5,003 nt of DNA from positions 1-5,003 of the forward strand of contig JAJYQG010000184.1 in assembly GCA_021794775.1 (NCBI GenBank), given 5' to 3'. Positions 1 through 4,867 of this stretch are shown here, in pieces; positions within the stretch are counted from its first letter, which is position 1; each line of letters opens with the position of its first letter. The notes below the pieces were generated by a model, which saw nothing but the letters and a program-made list of their open reading frames with translations, did no database searches and was not told the origin of the DNA. This stretch comes from Pseudomonadota bacterium. GTDB lineage: Bacteria > Pseudomonadota > Gammaproteobacteria > Burkholderiales > Ferrovaceae. The position numbers and the translations under genes are program-made.

Positions 1-116
1 AAGTCTGCCACCTTGACGCGTAGTCCGCCTGCAGCGGCTTCACGCGCCAACGCACGGGACAGCGTGCTTTTTCCGACCCCACCTTTCTGCGAAACAAATG
101 CAATGACTGCTGCCAT
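1..116 (-). CDS. parA: ParA-family partition ATPase, N-terminal fragment
   Basis: Only the first 38 codons lie in the window; the gene continues past the left edge. The protein begins MAAVIAFVSQKGGVGKST. This is a beta strand followed by the deviant Walker A motif KGGVGKST (residues 11-18) that defines ParA/MinD-type P-loop ATPases. Members of this family move or position plasmid and chromosome copies by ATP-dependent, non-specific DNA binding, together with a ParB-like partner and a centromere site. The very short stretch before Walker A indicates a small ParA without an N-terminal DNA-binding domain. In such systems autoregulation is usually left to the partner protein. The ATG at 116-114 is preceded by a G-rich ribosome binding site (GGGGGCG, about 3-9 bases upstream). 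The family call is firm. The exact subtype and the partner gene lie outside the window. Confidence 0.93.
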   Translation of the reverse strand, partial: MAAVIAFVSQKGGVGKSTLSRALAREAAAGGLRVKVAD

Positions 117-145
117 ATCGCCCCCACGATTGATAGCCAGCCGCC

Positions 146-174
146 AACTTACACAGAAATAAAGCACAAAGCAA
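146..174 (-). promoter_or_regulatory. possible parA promoter
   Basis: On the minus strand TTGCTT (174-169) and TAAGTT (151-146) are separated by 17 bases. This would place the transcript start about 20-25 bases before the parA ATG. Both hexamers are only partial matches to the sigma70 consensus. The repeat array at 189-258 lies directly upstream, where a regulator could act. Confidence 0.35.
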
Positions 175-188
175 GCCGACTGCTTGCG

Positions 189-258
189 GCCATCTAGCGA
201 AAAGATAGCGGCTATCTAGCAGCAAGACCAGAAGATAGCAGCAATTTAGCAGCAAGAC
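189..258. repeat. iteron/operator-like repeat array between parA and the nucleotidyltransferase
   Basis: A 26-base unit occurs twice with a 30-base period (203-228 and 233-258), with 23 of 26 positions identical, ending in AGCAGCAAGAC. The core GCNATYTAGC occurs three times (189-198, 211-220, 241-250), at steps of 22 and 30 bases, close to two and three helical turns. GATAGC recurs at 204-209 and 234-239, with a further copy at 132-137. GATAGC G GCTATC (204-216) is a perfect palindrome. Helically phased repeats beside a parA gene are typical of an operator or parS-like centromere bound by a ParB-like or repressor protein. The binding protein is not identifiable here, and a role as replication iterons cannot be excluded. 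Confidence 0.6.
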
Positions 259-296
259 ACCGCGCCATAATTGACGTGACATATCGCTGCAACCAA

Positions 297-325
297 TTGA
301 CCTGGAAACAGTTTCCGTGTAAAAT
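297..325 (+). promoter_or_regulatory. sigma70-type promoter of the nucleotidyltransferase gene
   Basis: TTGACC (297-302) and TAAAAT (320-325) are separated by exactly 17 bases. Each differs from the sigma70 consensus at one position. Transcription would start about 6-8 bases after the -10 box, at 331-333, which is the ATG itself (332-334). The spacer contains a palindrome (separate entry). Confidence 0.7.
304..316. promoter_or_regulatory. palindromic operator candidate inside the promoter spacer
   Basis: GGAAAC A GTTTCC is a perfect 6-bp inverted repeat around one base. It lies wholly between the -35 and -10 boxes, where a bound repressor would block RNA polymerase. A further GGAAAC half-site occurs just inside the coding region (346-351). 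The cognate protein is unknown. Confidence 0.5.
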
Positions 326-331
326 TGAAAA

Positions 332-1372
332 ATGGAAAACAACGCGGAAACCTTCGACCTGCCTGACGATGCGATCAGGCAATACATCGATGCCAGACAA
401 ACCTTTCTGGCGTATGAGCAGGCCATTGCCAGGGTAAGCGCCTATCGTGGCGGCATGTTCTGGAAAACCGTGAAGCAGAAAGAATACCTGATCAGAACCA
501 CGCCACGCGGCGCCCAAACCAGCCTCGGTGCAAAGACGCCGGAAACGATTGAGATCTACCAGAAGTTCGTCCAGGGCAAAGCACACGAAGAACAGTCCGC
601 CGCCAGGCTGCGTGAGGCCGTTGAAAAACATGCGCGCCTGAACCGGGCGCTTCGCGTCGGGCGAACTCCGTCCATTGTCATTAACCTGCTGTCCGAGATT
701 GAACGCGCAGGGCTAGCCCCGCACTTTGCGGTGGTCGGAACCCACGCGCTGTACGCCTACGAGACAGCCGCAAGCATCCGGATCATTGAGTCCGCCTTGG
801 CAACCCGCGACCTGGATCTTCTGTGGGACAACCGAAAAAAAATAAGCCTGGGCGTGTCAACCGGATTAAACAAAGACGGGATGATCGGCTTGCTTCGCAA
901 GGTTGATACGTCTTTTAGGATCAACCCGCTTCAGCTCTATACGGCCGTGAATGATGATGGGTTTGAAGTGGACATCATTCGTGCCAAAGACCCCGCTCGA
1001 ACTGTCTCAGGCGTCAAGGAAGGCCCGGCCAGACTGAGTGAGCACGACGATGACTTTTGGACCGTCAAGGCGCGCAACGCCGAATGGCTGTTAAGCGCGC
1101 CAAGATTCAAGGAAATGGTTGTCGGTTCAACCGGGGCGATGGCTTGCATGAACACCATCGATCCTCGAGCGTTCGTGTTGTTCAAGCTGTGGATGGCCGA
1201 ACAAAAGGATAGGGAATACGGAAAACGATTGCGGGACGCCCATCAGGCCAGGATCGTCCTGAAGATCATTGAAGAACGATTACCGCAGCTTTCTTTCGAG
1301 AACATCAGGATATTCCCTTCTGCGGTAAAAGAACTTTTGGACAAGGTATCCAACGAAGCCCCGCCCATTTGA
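332..1372 (+). CDS. GSU2403-family nucleotidyltransferase-fold protein
   Basis: This 346-aa protein has the features of the GSU2403 family (Pfam NTP_transf_8-like), a branch of the polymerase-beta / MNT nucleotidyltransferase superfamily that includes AbiEii- and MenT-type toxins. The N-terminal half carries the characteristic YLIRTTPRGAQTSLGAKTPE block (52-71) and a predicted helical segment. The catalytic core follows: VVGTHALYAYE (134-144, the glycine-containing helix motif), TRDLDLLWD (158-166, metal-binding Asp160 and Asp162) and FEVDII (211-216, third Asp214). The C-terminal helical part has DPRAFVLFKLWM and QKDREYGKRLRDAHQA (277-306), also typical of the family. All three acidic residues are present, so the enzyme should be active. 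The likely reaction is transfer of a nucleotide from an NTP to an RNA or protein acceptor, but the substrate is unknown. ATG 332 is the only plausible start: an in-frame TGA lies at 326, no Shine-Dalgarno site is visible, and the next Met is residue 42. There is no adjacent AbiEi-like antitoxin, so a toxin role is only a hypothesis. Confidence 0.85.
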   Translation: MENNAETFDLPDDAIRQYIDARQTFLAYEQAIARVSAYRGGMFWKTVKQKEYLIRTTPRGAQTSLGAKTPETIEIYQKFVQGKAHEEQSAARLREAVEKHARLNRALRVGRTPSIVINLLSEIERAGLAPHFAVVGTHALYAYETAASIRIIESALATRDLDLLWDNRKKISLGVSTGLNKDGMIGLLRKVDTSFRINPLQLYTAVNDDGFEVDIIRAKDPARTVSGVKEGPARLSEHDDDFWTVKARNAEWLLSAPRFKEMVVGSTGAMACMNTIDPRAFVLFKLWMAEQKDREYGKRLRDAHQARIVLKIIEERLPQLSFENIRIFPSAVKELLDKVSNEAPPI

Positions 1373-1447
1373 ACTTCCAAGGCCAGCGCGTCCAAAGGGG
1401 TAGTAGGCCCATCTGAGGAAGGCTTTTTAGGCTTGGGTCATACGAGA

Positions 1448-1484
1448 ACCCCATCGGGGGTCTTTCGGCCAAGTCCGATGGGGT
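1448..1484. terminator. stem-loop between convergent genes, possible terminator
   Basis: ACCCCATCGG (1448-1457) and CCGATGGGGT (1475-1484) form a perfect 10-bp stem with a 17-base loop. It lies in the 161-base gap between the 3' ends of two converging genes. No T-run follows on either strand, so it is not a canonical Rho-independent terminator. It may still act as a transcript end protector or a weak bidirectional barrier. A 10-bp palindrome AAGTATACTT follows at 1497-1506. I see nothing else in this gap. Confidence 0.4.
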
Positions 1485-1533
1485 GATAGTGGCTCAAAGT
1501 ATACTTCAGAAATTATCGGCGCGGCAAACGGAA

Positions 1534-1848
1534 TCAGCCGCGATCCCCTCTTTGCATACACTCGCGTAAATCTTCGCGGCGCGAAGCCTGGTTGACGCAT
1601 TGGATTTTGCGCTCGATCATTTCGCGTCTCTGACGCAGGCGCTCGACAATCTCCTGTTTGCGCCGGGCGAATTGGTTTCCCTCACCGCCGCTGCCTACCG
1701 CTTGTTGCGGCGCTGCCGCTTGCGGTTGGCCTTGAACTGCTTGAGGCTGGCCTTGAGGCTGGCCTTGCGGTCCCTGTGAGACGCTGGACGCAAAAGACGC
1801 TGCAGAAACCATGGTAACGACGGCAAACACAGCAACTCTCTTGATCAT
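1534..1848 (-). CDS. small secreted protein with a GQPQ-repeat linker
   Basis: This 104-aa protein has a clear Sec signal peptide: MIKR, then a hydrophobic stretch VAVFAVVTMVSAA, then a likely cut after Ala20 (SFA|SS). The mature protein begins with a low-complexity Gln/Pro/Gly/Ala linker (23-50) built on GQPQ repeats. A basic, probably helical segment follows (61-82, rich in Arg, Lys and Glu). The C-terminus reads CVNQASRREDLRECMQRGDRG, with Cys84 and Cys97 spaced so that they could form a disulfide in the periplasm. I do not recognise a named family, although small periplasmic proteobacterial proteins with a similar C-x12-C basic tail exist. The start is supported by AGGA 8 bases before the ATG. 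It lies downstream of the minus-strand operon but is separated from it by the IS-like remnant, so it probably has its own promoter, which I could not locate. Confidence 0.8.
   Translation of the reverse strand: MIKRVAVFAVVTMVSAASFASSVSQGPQGQPQGQPQAVQGQPQAAAPQQAVGSGGEGNQFARRKQEIVERLRQRREMIERKIQCVNQASRREDLRECMQRGDRG
1720..1770. repeat. 12-base tandem repeat encoding GQPQ
   Basis: TTGAGGCTGGCC occurs twice in tandem (1741-1752, 1753-1764). It is flanked by diverged partial copies beginning at 1720 and 1765. Read on the minus strand, each unit gives Gly-Gln-Pro-Gln, the linker of the secreted protein. Copy number could vary by replication slippage without breaking the frame, because the unit length is divisible by three. 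Confidence 0.75.
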
Positions 1849-1870
1849 GATGATTTTCCTTTATCGATCA

Positions 1871-2000
1871 GTGCCGTTTGCGTGAAAACCCCTCCGTTTA
1901 CGAGGGGGATGGAGCGGCACGGTAGATTTTCGGGTTCAATGCCCGAAAGTCTACGGCTTTGAAGCGTGGAAGCCCCGTCCTTTAGGTCGGGGAGGATTCC
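1871..2000 (+). ncRNA. omega-RNA-like right end of an IS200/IS605-family element, no tnpB
   Basis: Four nested or consecutive stems can be read on the + strand. An outer GTGCCG/CGGCAC pairing (1871-1876 with 1915-1920) encloses a CCCCTC/GAGGGG hairpin (1889-1894 with 1902-1907). Next is a long hairpin of 12 Watson-Crick pairs plus one G-U (1922-1934 with 1942-1954) whose loop reads TTCAATG. The last is the terminal hairpin CCCCGTCC TTTA GGTCGGGG (1973-1992), with one T-T mismatch, followed by AGGATTCC. From memory, this order and the end sequence (GAAGCGTGGAAGCCCCGTCC and GGGGAGGATTCC) match the 3' end of TnpB-encoding IS200/IS605 elements, where the transcript acts as the TnpB guide scaffold. 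In an intact element tnpB would lie immediately upstream; here a divergent unrelated gene starts instead. It is therefore a remnant, a non-autonomous derivative, or an orphan guide RNA. Confidence 0.65.
1885..1907 (-). terminator. possible minus-strand terminator within the IS-like remnant
   Basis: Read on the minus strand, CCCCTC and GAGGGG form a 6-bp GC-rich stem with a 7-base loop, followed directly by TTTT (1888-1885). It would stop transcripts arriving from the minus-strand operon before the small secreted-protein gene at 1848. The stem and T-run are both short, so it may be leaky. The same bases form part of the + strand structured RNA. Confidence 0.4.
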
Positions 2001-2007
2001 CCGTATC

Positions 2008-2090
2008 GTTGACGTTTTCTTAACATCCCCGCCCTGAAGCTATTTATGGGCACGCAAAGCGCGGTCGAGGATTCCTGTTGCGTTCAGGCG
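2008..2090 (+). mobile_element. possible IS200/IS605 left-end fragment
   Basis: The segment contains TTGACG, then AACATCCCCGCCCTGAAG, and GAGGATTCCTGTTGCGTTC. From memory these resemble the left ends of TnpB-type IS200/IS605 elements, in which a CATCC(TC)CCCGCCCTGAAG block is followed by a complementary arm and GGATTCCTG. Here the second arm is displaced by about 20 extra bases and the stem no longer closes well. GGTCGAGGATTCC (2063-2075) repeats the right-end tail GGTCGGGGAGGATTCC (1985-2000) apart from a three-base gap. A small stem GGCGT/ACGCC with an AAA loop lies at 2087-2099. No transposase is encoded. The identification rests on remembered end sequences and is tentative. Confidence 0.35.
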
Positions 2091-2131
2091 TAAAACGCCA
2101 AAATCGCTTCAGTTGGTTCCTGCTGCACAGT

Positions 2132-2293
2132 TTACTTAGCAGGCGATCCGGGGCTCGCTTTCGCGCCCGGCGTATTTTTGACAGTCCGGGAATCTGGCGC
2201 AAACAACCTCTCTACGTGCACCATTCTCTTTTTTGCTTCCTTGTTCGCGGTCACGAAAGCTCGCAAAATTTTGACATTCTCATCAATGGCCAT
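2132..2293 (-). CDS. small basic protein of 53 aa, unknown function
   Basis: The reading frame starts at ATG 2293-2291 and stops at TAA 2134-2132. The predicted protein begins MAIDENVKILRAFVTANKEA. A probably helical N-terminal half (residues 1-31, with the basic patch KEAKKR) is followed by a Pro/Gly/Ser/Ala/Lys-rich tail, TPGAKASPGSPAK, likely disordered. No Cys, signal peptide or membrane segment is seen. The main evidence that it is real is a full AGGAGG Shine-Dalgarno sequence (2304-2299) five bases before the ATG, and its place 34 bases after the stop of the 171-aa gene on the same strand. It would be the last gene of the operon. I do not recognise it; a small nucleic-acid-binding or regulatory protein fits its charge, but that is a guess. 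Confidence 0.7.
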   Translation of the reverse strand: MAIDENVKILRAFVTANKEAKKRMVHVERLFAPDSRTVKNTPGAKASPGSPAK

Positions 2294-2327
2294 AACTGCC
2301 TCCTAAAACATTTGCCATGATCACGGA

Positions 2328-2843
2328 TCAGGCCCCTGGCTTTAGCCCCTTCGCCTCCGGGGCGGCTTTCGGACGGCTCCAACACAACGGGCGCATCGTG
2401 CGCAGCCCGCGCTCGTAGATGCCTTTGGCAAGGTCCATGGCTTCTTCCTTGGAGATCCCCTGCCAGCCGGCAATGTTCCCGTCCGGATGTTCTTTGGACC
2501 ACGCAGGGCGCAACACGCAATTCACAGACTCCTTGACCAGATTGATGTCGTCGTGAACAACCAGGATCTTCTCGTTGTCGTAGAAGATCGTAAACGTCCC
2601 CTGATTCATCGTATACCTGTGAAACTCAATCTTGACCTTAGCTGGATCGAACGGCTCAAAAAGCCCGAGATTGACGCAGCGATCCAATACCGAGGCCGCT
2701 CGGTCAATCGCACGCCCCACGCGGCCACCAGTATCATCGAAATCCAGCGATTCGTACATTACACGGGACTGCGCCAGCAATTCCACCAGCGCATCGATAA
2801 CCTCGGAACCAGCGCCGTCGGCGGGATATTCGGTATTGACCAT
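2328..2843 (-). CDS. hypothetical 171-aa protein of the minus-strand operon
   Basis: This soluble protein has no signal peptide or membrane segment. An N-terminal helical, acidic part (13-65, with ALVELLAQSRVMYESLDFDD) is followed by what looks like a small beta-rich core: KIEFHRYTMNQGTFTIFYDNEKILVVHDD (71-99). A helical C-terminal segment, SKEEAMDLAKGIYERGL (131-147), leads to a Pro/Ala/Lys tail (157-171). Three Cys (56, 109, 154) are widely spaced and do not form a recognisable metal site. The ATG lies two bases after the stop of the upstream gene (TGAACATG), and GGGG about 9 bases upstream serves as a modest ribosome site. Translation is therefore probably coupled to the 410-aa protein. 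I do not recognise the family, and no function is assigned. Confidence 0.82.
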   Translation of the reverse strand: MVNTEYPADGAGSEVIDALVELLAQSRVMYESLDFDDTGGRVGRAIDRAASVLDRCVNLGLFEPFDPAKVKIEFHRYTMNQGTFTIFYDNEKILVVHDDINLVKESVNCVLRPAWSKEHPDGNIAGWQGISKEEAMDLAKGIYERGLRTMRPLCWSRPKAAPEAKGLKPGA

Positions 2844-2845
2844 GT

Positions 2846-4078
2846 TCAGAACCCCATTTTGCTAAACACGCTCTTCACGGAACTCACTACCTGGTCCGTC
2901 GCCTGCCCAACATTCCCGCTCTGGATCTCCGCCGCAGAGTTCTGCACAAACCCTTTCGCCTTCTCAAGCATGCCGGGCTGAGGCGGCGTGGTAGAAGCGC
3001 CCCCCGCAGAATCGCTCTGAGCCGCTTCAGGAGCCGATCCGGGCGGCGGAACGTCCTGTGATGCCAGACGCATGACGGAAACGCCAGGAACCGCCTCAGA
3101 AGCAGCCGAATCCATCAGGATATGGCGGTCCGCCCCCGACGCCGCGTTTTTCACGATCACCCGAGACATTTCAGCCAATTGCTCAGGGGTTTTCTTCATG
3201 AACGCGGTAATGCTGGTTTTTTTCACATCCGCCAACGCGCGCAAAACCAGTTCCTTGTTCTTCACGCCGGCAAATACGCCAGACCGGTACATATCCATGG
3301 TCATATCAGTCACCATCGGAAAACCCTTTTGCGTCTCCATGATGCAAGCGAATACCTGCTCTTTCGCAAGATCCGCATCCGATCGGGCAGTCTTCATTCC
3401 GTGAATATCGCTTTCGCCAAGCGCATTGGCATACCCGATCGACCGGGCAAACGCCATGACGGTCGAATCGTCATACTTCCCGCGATTCTGCGCCAGGGTT
3501 TGCTGGATTTCTGAAATGACATCGAAAGACGGTTGCTTGAAAAACAATGCCCCAACCGTTGTCCGCTTCTTCGTGACACTGTTGATGTACGAAACTCTGG
3601 TCGGGTACACCCCCTGGAAACGCTCCGCATGGGACTTTGATACCGCCCCGCGAACCGCGTTCGGGTCGGGTTTTTTCATGGCATCAAGAACCATGCCGTT
3701 GTCCGCATCGACGGCGATATACCCCTCGGATGCCCCAGGCAACCCCTGCATGTAATCCGTTGCCCTGGTCACGCTCATCGCGTCCTGAAACATCTTCTGG
3801 ATCTGCTTTGCCGAAAGATTGGCCGCGTCCGTCGTGTCGATGCCAGACGGCGCCGCAGGCACGGAAGCAACCGGTTGGACCCCCTGCCCTACCGCTTCCT
3901 GAGCATGGGCAAAAGAAATCGAATTCGCAATAAAGAACGTCGCGCAGGCTACCGCTTTCAACAGATCCTTCTTCCCCTCGATGTACTCCATGATCGATCT
4001 GCGCTTGTCGTTGCCCGCAGGGATAATGGCGTCCGGCGAACCGTTCAAAATCGCTTCAGCATGTTCTTTTGCGTCCAT
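2846..4078 (-). CDS. probable exported or membrane-anchored 410-aa protein, unknown family
   Basis: A signal-peptide-like segment lies at 36-59: the basic KKDLLK, the hydrophobic AVACATFFIANSISFA, and an AHA|Q cleavage site after Ala59. It is preceded by an unusual 35-residue hydrophilic extension (MDAKEHAEAILNGSPD...). The mature part begins with a Pro/Val/Ala linker (60-80). A mostly alpha-helical domain follows (85-335) with a single Cys (245). A Pro/Ser/Gly-rich linker (340-368) comes next, and a probably amphipathic C-terminal helical region (370-408) ends the protein. The start at 4078 has a strong TGGAGGT site five bases upstream. An alternative ATG at 3991 (Met30) would give a normal-length signal peptide but has no clear ribosome site. 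Position in a tight operon on a mobile element and export to the envelope would suit a conjugation accessory protein, but no motif confirms that. Confidence 0.83.
   Translation of the reverse strand: MDAKEHAEAILNGSPDAIIPAGNDKRRSIMEYIEGKKDLLKAVACATFFIANSISFAHAQEAVGQGVQPVASVPAAPSGIDTTDAANLSAKQIQKMFQDAMSVTRATDYMQGLPGASEGYIAVDADNGMVLDAMKKPDPNAVRGAVSKSHAERFQGVYPTRVSYINSVTKKRTTVGALFFKQPSFDVISEIQQTLAQNRGKYDDSTVMAFARSIGYANALGESDIHGMKTARSDADLAKEQVFACIMETQKGFPMVTDMTMDMYRSGVFAGVKNKELVLRALADVKKTSITAFMKKTPEQLAEMSRVIVKNAASGADRHILMDSAASEAVPGVSVMRLASQDVPPPGSAPEAAQSDSAGGASTTPPQPGMLEKAKGFVQNSAAEIQSGNVGQATDQVVSSVKSVFSKMGF
3989..3991 (-). other. alternative start codon (Met30) of the 410-aa protein
   Basis: ATG at 3991-3989 would give a 381-aa product starting MEYIEGKKDLLK, with a standard-length Sec signal peptide cut after AHA. 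The upstream sequence shows no convincing Shine-Dalgarno site, unlike the start at 4078. Confidence 0.3.
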
Positions 4079-4083
4079 GATGC

Positions 4084-4090
4084 ACCTCCA
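4084..4090 (-). promoter_or_regulatory. strong ribosome binding site deciding the start at 4078
   Basis: TGGAGGT lies five bases before ATG 4078-4076, in the 44-base gap after the 243-aa gene. It favours the longer form with the N-terminal extension before the signal sequence. Confidence 0.7.
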
Positions 4091-4122
4091 ATCAAAACCA
4101 GAAATTCAACCAACCACCAGCC

Positions 4123-4854
4123 TCAACCTCGCGGCTTTGGGCGAGCCGGCGCGGCTTCGTCTTTCTCATCTTCTTTGTTGAGTTTGTATAGGATGCTGGT
4201 AAACGTCCTGTGAATCAGATCCTTCCGAATATCGTCGTCCTCAATGCCGTCAAACAGATTGAGCACGCGCTGCTCAATGGCCTTGCTGGCCTTAGCAGGC
4301 TCATCGTTCTTGATTGCCGAATCAATAGCGAGCGCCATACTTGCGGAGCCACAGGTGCTTTCATTCAGGCTGTAGTTTTTGCTGTAGTATTCAAAATATC
4401 CACCAAATTCGCCAAGAATCTGCTTGTCACAAACAAACGCAGATTCGAGCATAACGCTTTGGATTTCAGCCTCTGGATCAGCAAGGTCAACGATGGAATA
4501 CAAATCTTCAAGAGATAGAGGATCATCACTCAACAAGCCTTCACTCAGTTTGACAATGTTTTCTTCGCTTGCGCCATTCTGTTTGGCGAGTGACGCCAAT
4601 ACTTCGTTTATACCAACATCATCAACCGGATAGTCGTGCAAAAGATCTTTCAACGATTTGCAAACTTCTGATTCGTATCGGTAGCAGTTTTTGCCAACAG
4701 AAGCATCTTGCAAAATAACGAACTCAAATACTTCTCCTATTCTGTCATTTTCAAGATTAAGCCGCTCAATTAACGGATCAAAAACCGCCTTGAAAGTTGG
4801 CGTAATGTTTTTCACTGTAACCAGGCCAATGCCTATTTCGTTCGTATTGCTCAT
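4123..4854 (-). CDS. acidic 243-aa protein of unknown function
   Basis: This cytoplasmic-looking protein has no signal peptide. It is strongly acidic (many Asp/Glu clusters such as EGLLSDDPLSLEDLYSIVDL, 105-124, and GIEDDDIRKD, 203-212) and probably all-helical. It ends in a short basic Pro/Ala/Arg tail, APARPKPRG. Cys are at 57, 65, 142 and 168. I recognise no domain. The chosen start, ATG 4854, has AAGGGAAGG just upstream; an in-frame GTG at 4878 would add eight residues but overlaps the preceding stop and lacks a ribosome site. The gene is compositionally distinct: bases 4681-4740 contain 22 G/C of 60, against 39 of 60 in the next gene at 3601-3660. It may have been acquired separately from the rest of the operon. 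Confidence 0.82.
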   Translation of the reverse strand: MSNTNEIGIGLVTVKNITPTFKAVFDPLIERLNLENDRIGEVFEFVILQDASVGKNCYRYESEVCKSLKDLLHDYPVDDVGINEVLASLAKQNGASEENIVKLSEGLLSDDPLSLEDLYSIVDLADPEAEIQSVMLESAFVCDKQILGEFGGYFEYYSKNYSLNESTCGSASMALAIDSAIKNDEPAKASKAIEQRVLNLFDGIEDDDIRKDLIHRTFTSILYKLNKEDEKDEAAPARPKPRG

Positions 4855-4867
4855 AGCCTTCCCTTTT

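Noticed and set aside
189..258. CRISPR array
   Set aside because: Only two long and three short repeat copies with spacers of a few bases; no spacer-like unique segments of about 30 bases and no cas gene.
212..631. 139-codon minus-strand frame opposite the nucleotidyltransferase N-terminus
   Set aside because: The opposing + strand frame carries conserved family motifs; this frame has none and would run through the repeat array.
1922..1954. tRNA fragment, suggested by GGGTTCAATGCCC resembling a T-arm
   Set aside because: No acceptor, D or anticodon arms can be placed around it; the stem is far longer than a T-arm and fits the IS200/IS605-type structured end better.
2078..2320. 80-codon + strand frame across the IS-like left end
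   Set aside because: It begins at a TTG without a ribosome site, has an implausible composition, and overlaps the well-supported 53-aa minus-strand gene.
2251..2520. 89-codon minus-strand frame overlapping the 171-aa gene
   Set aside because: It is an out-of-frame shadow of that gene, rich in Arg/Cys/His, with no ribosome site of its own.
3122..3514. 130-codon + strand frame and several neighbouring + strand frames inside the 410-aa gene
   Set aside because: They lie opposite a gene with a strong ribosome site and coherent domain layout, and their compositions (Arg/His/Ser-rich) are typical of antisense shadows.
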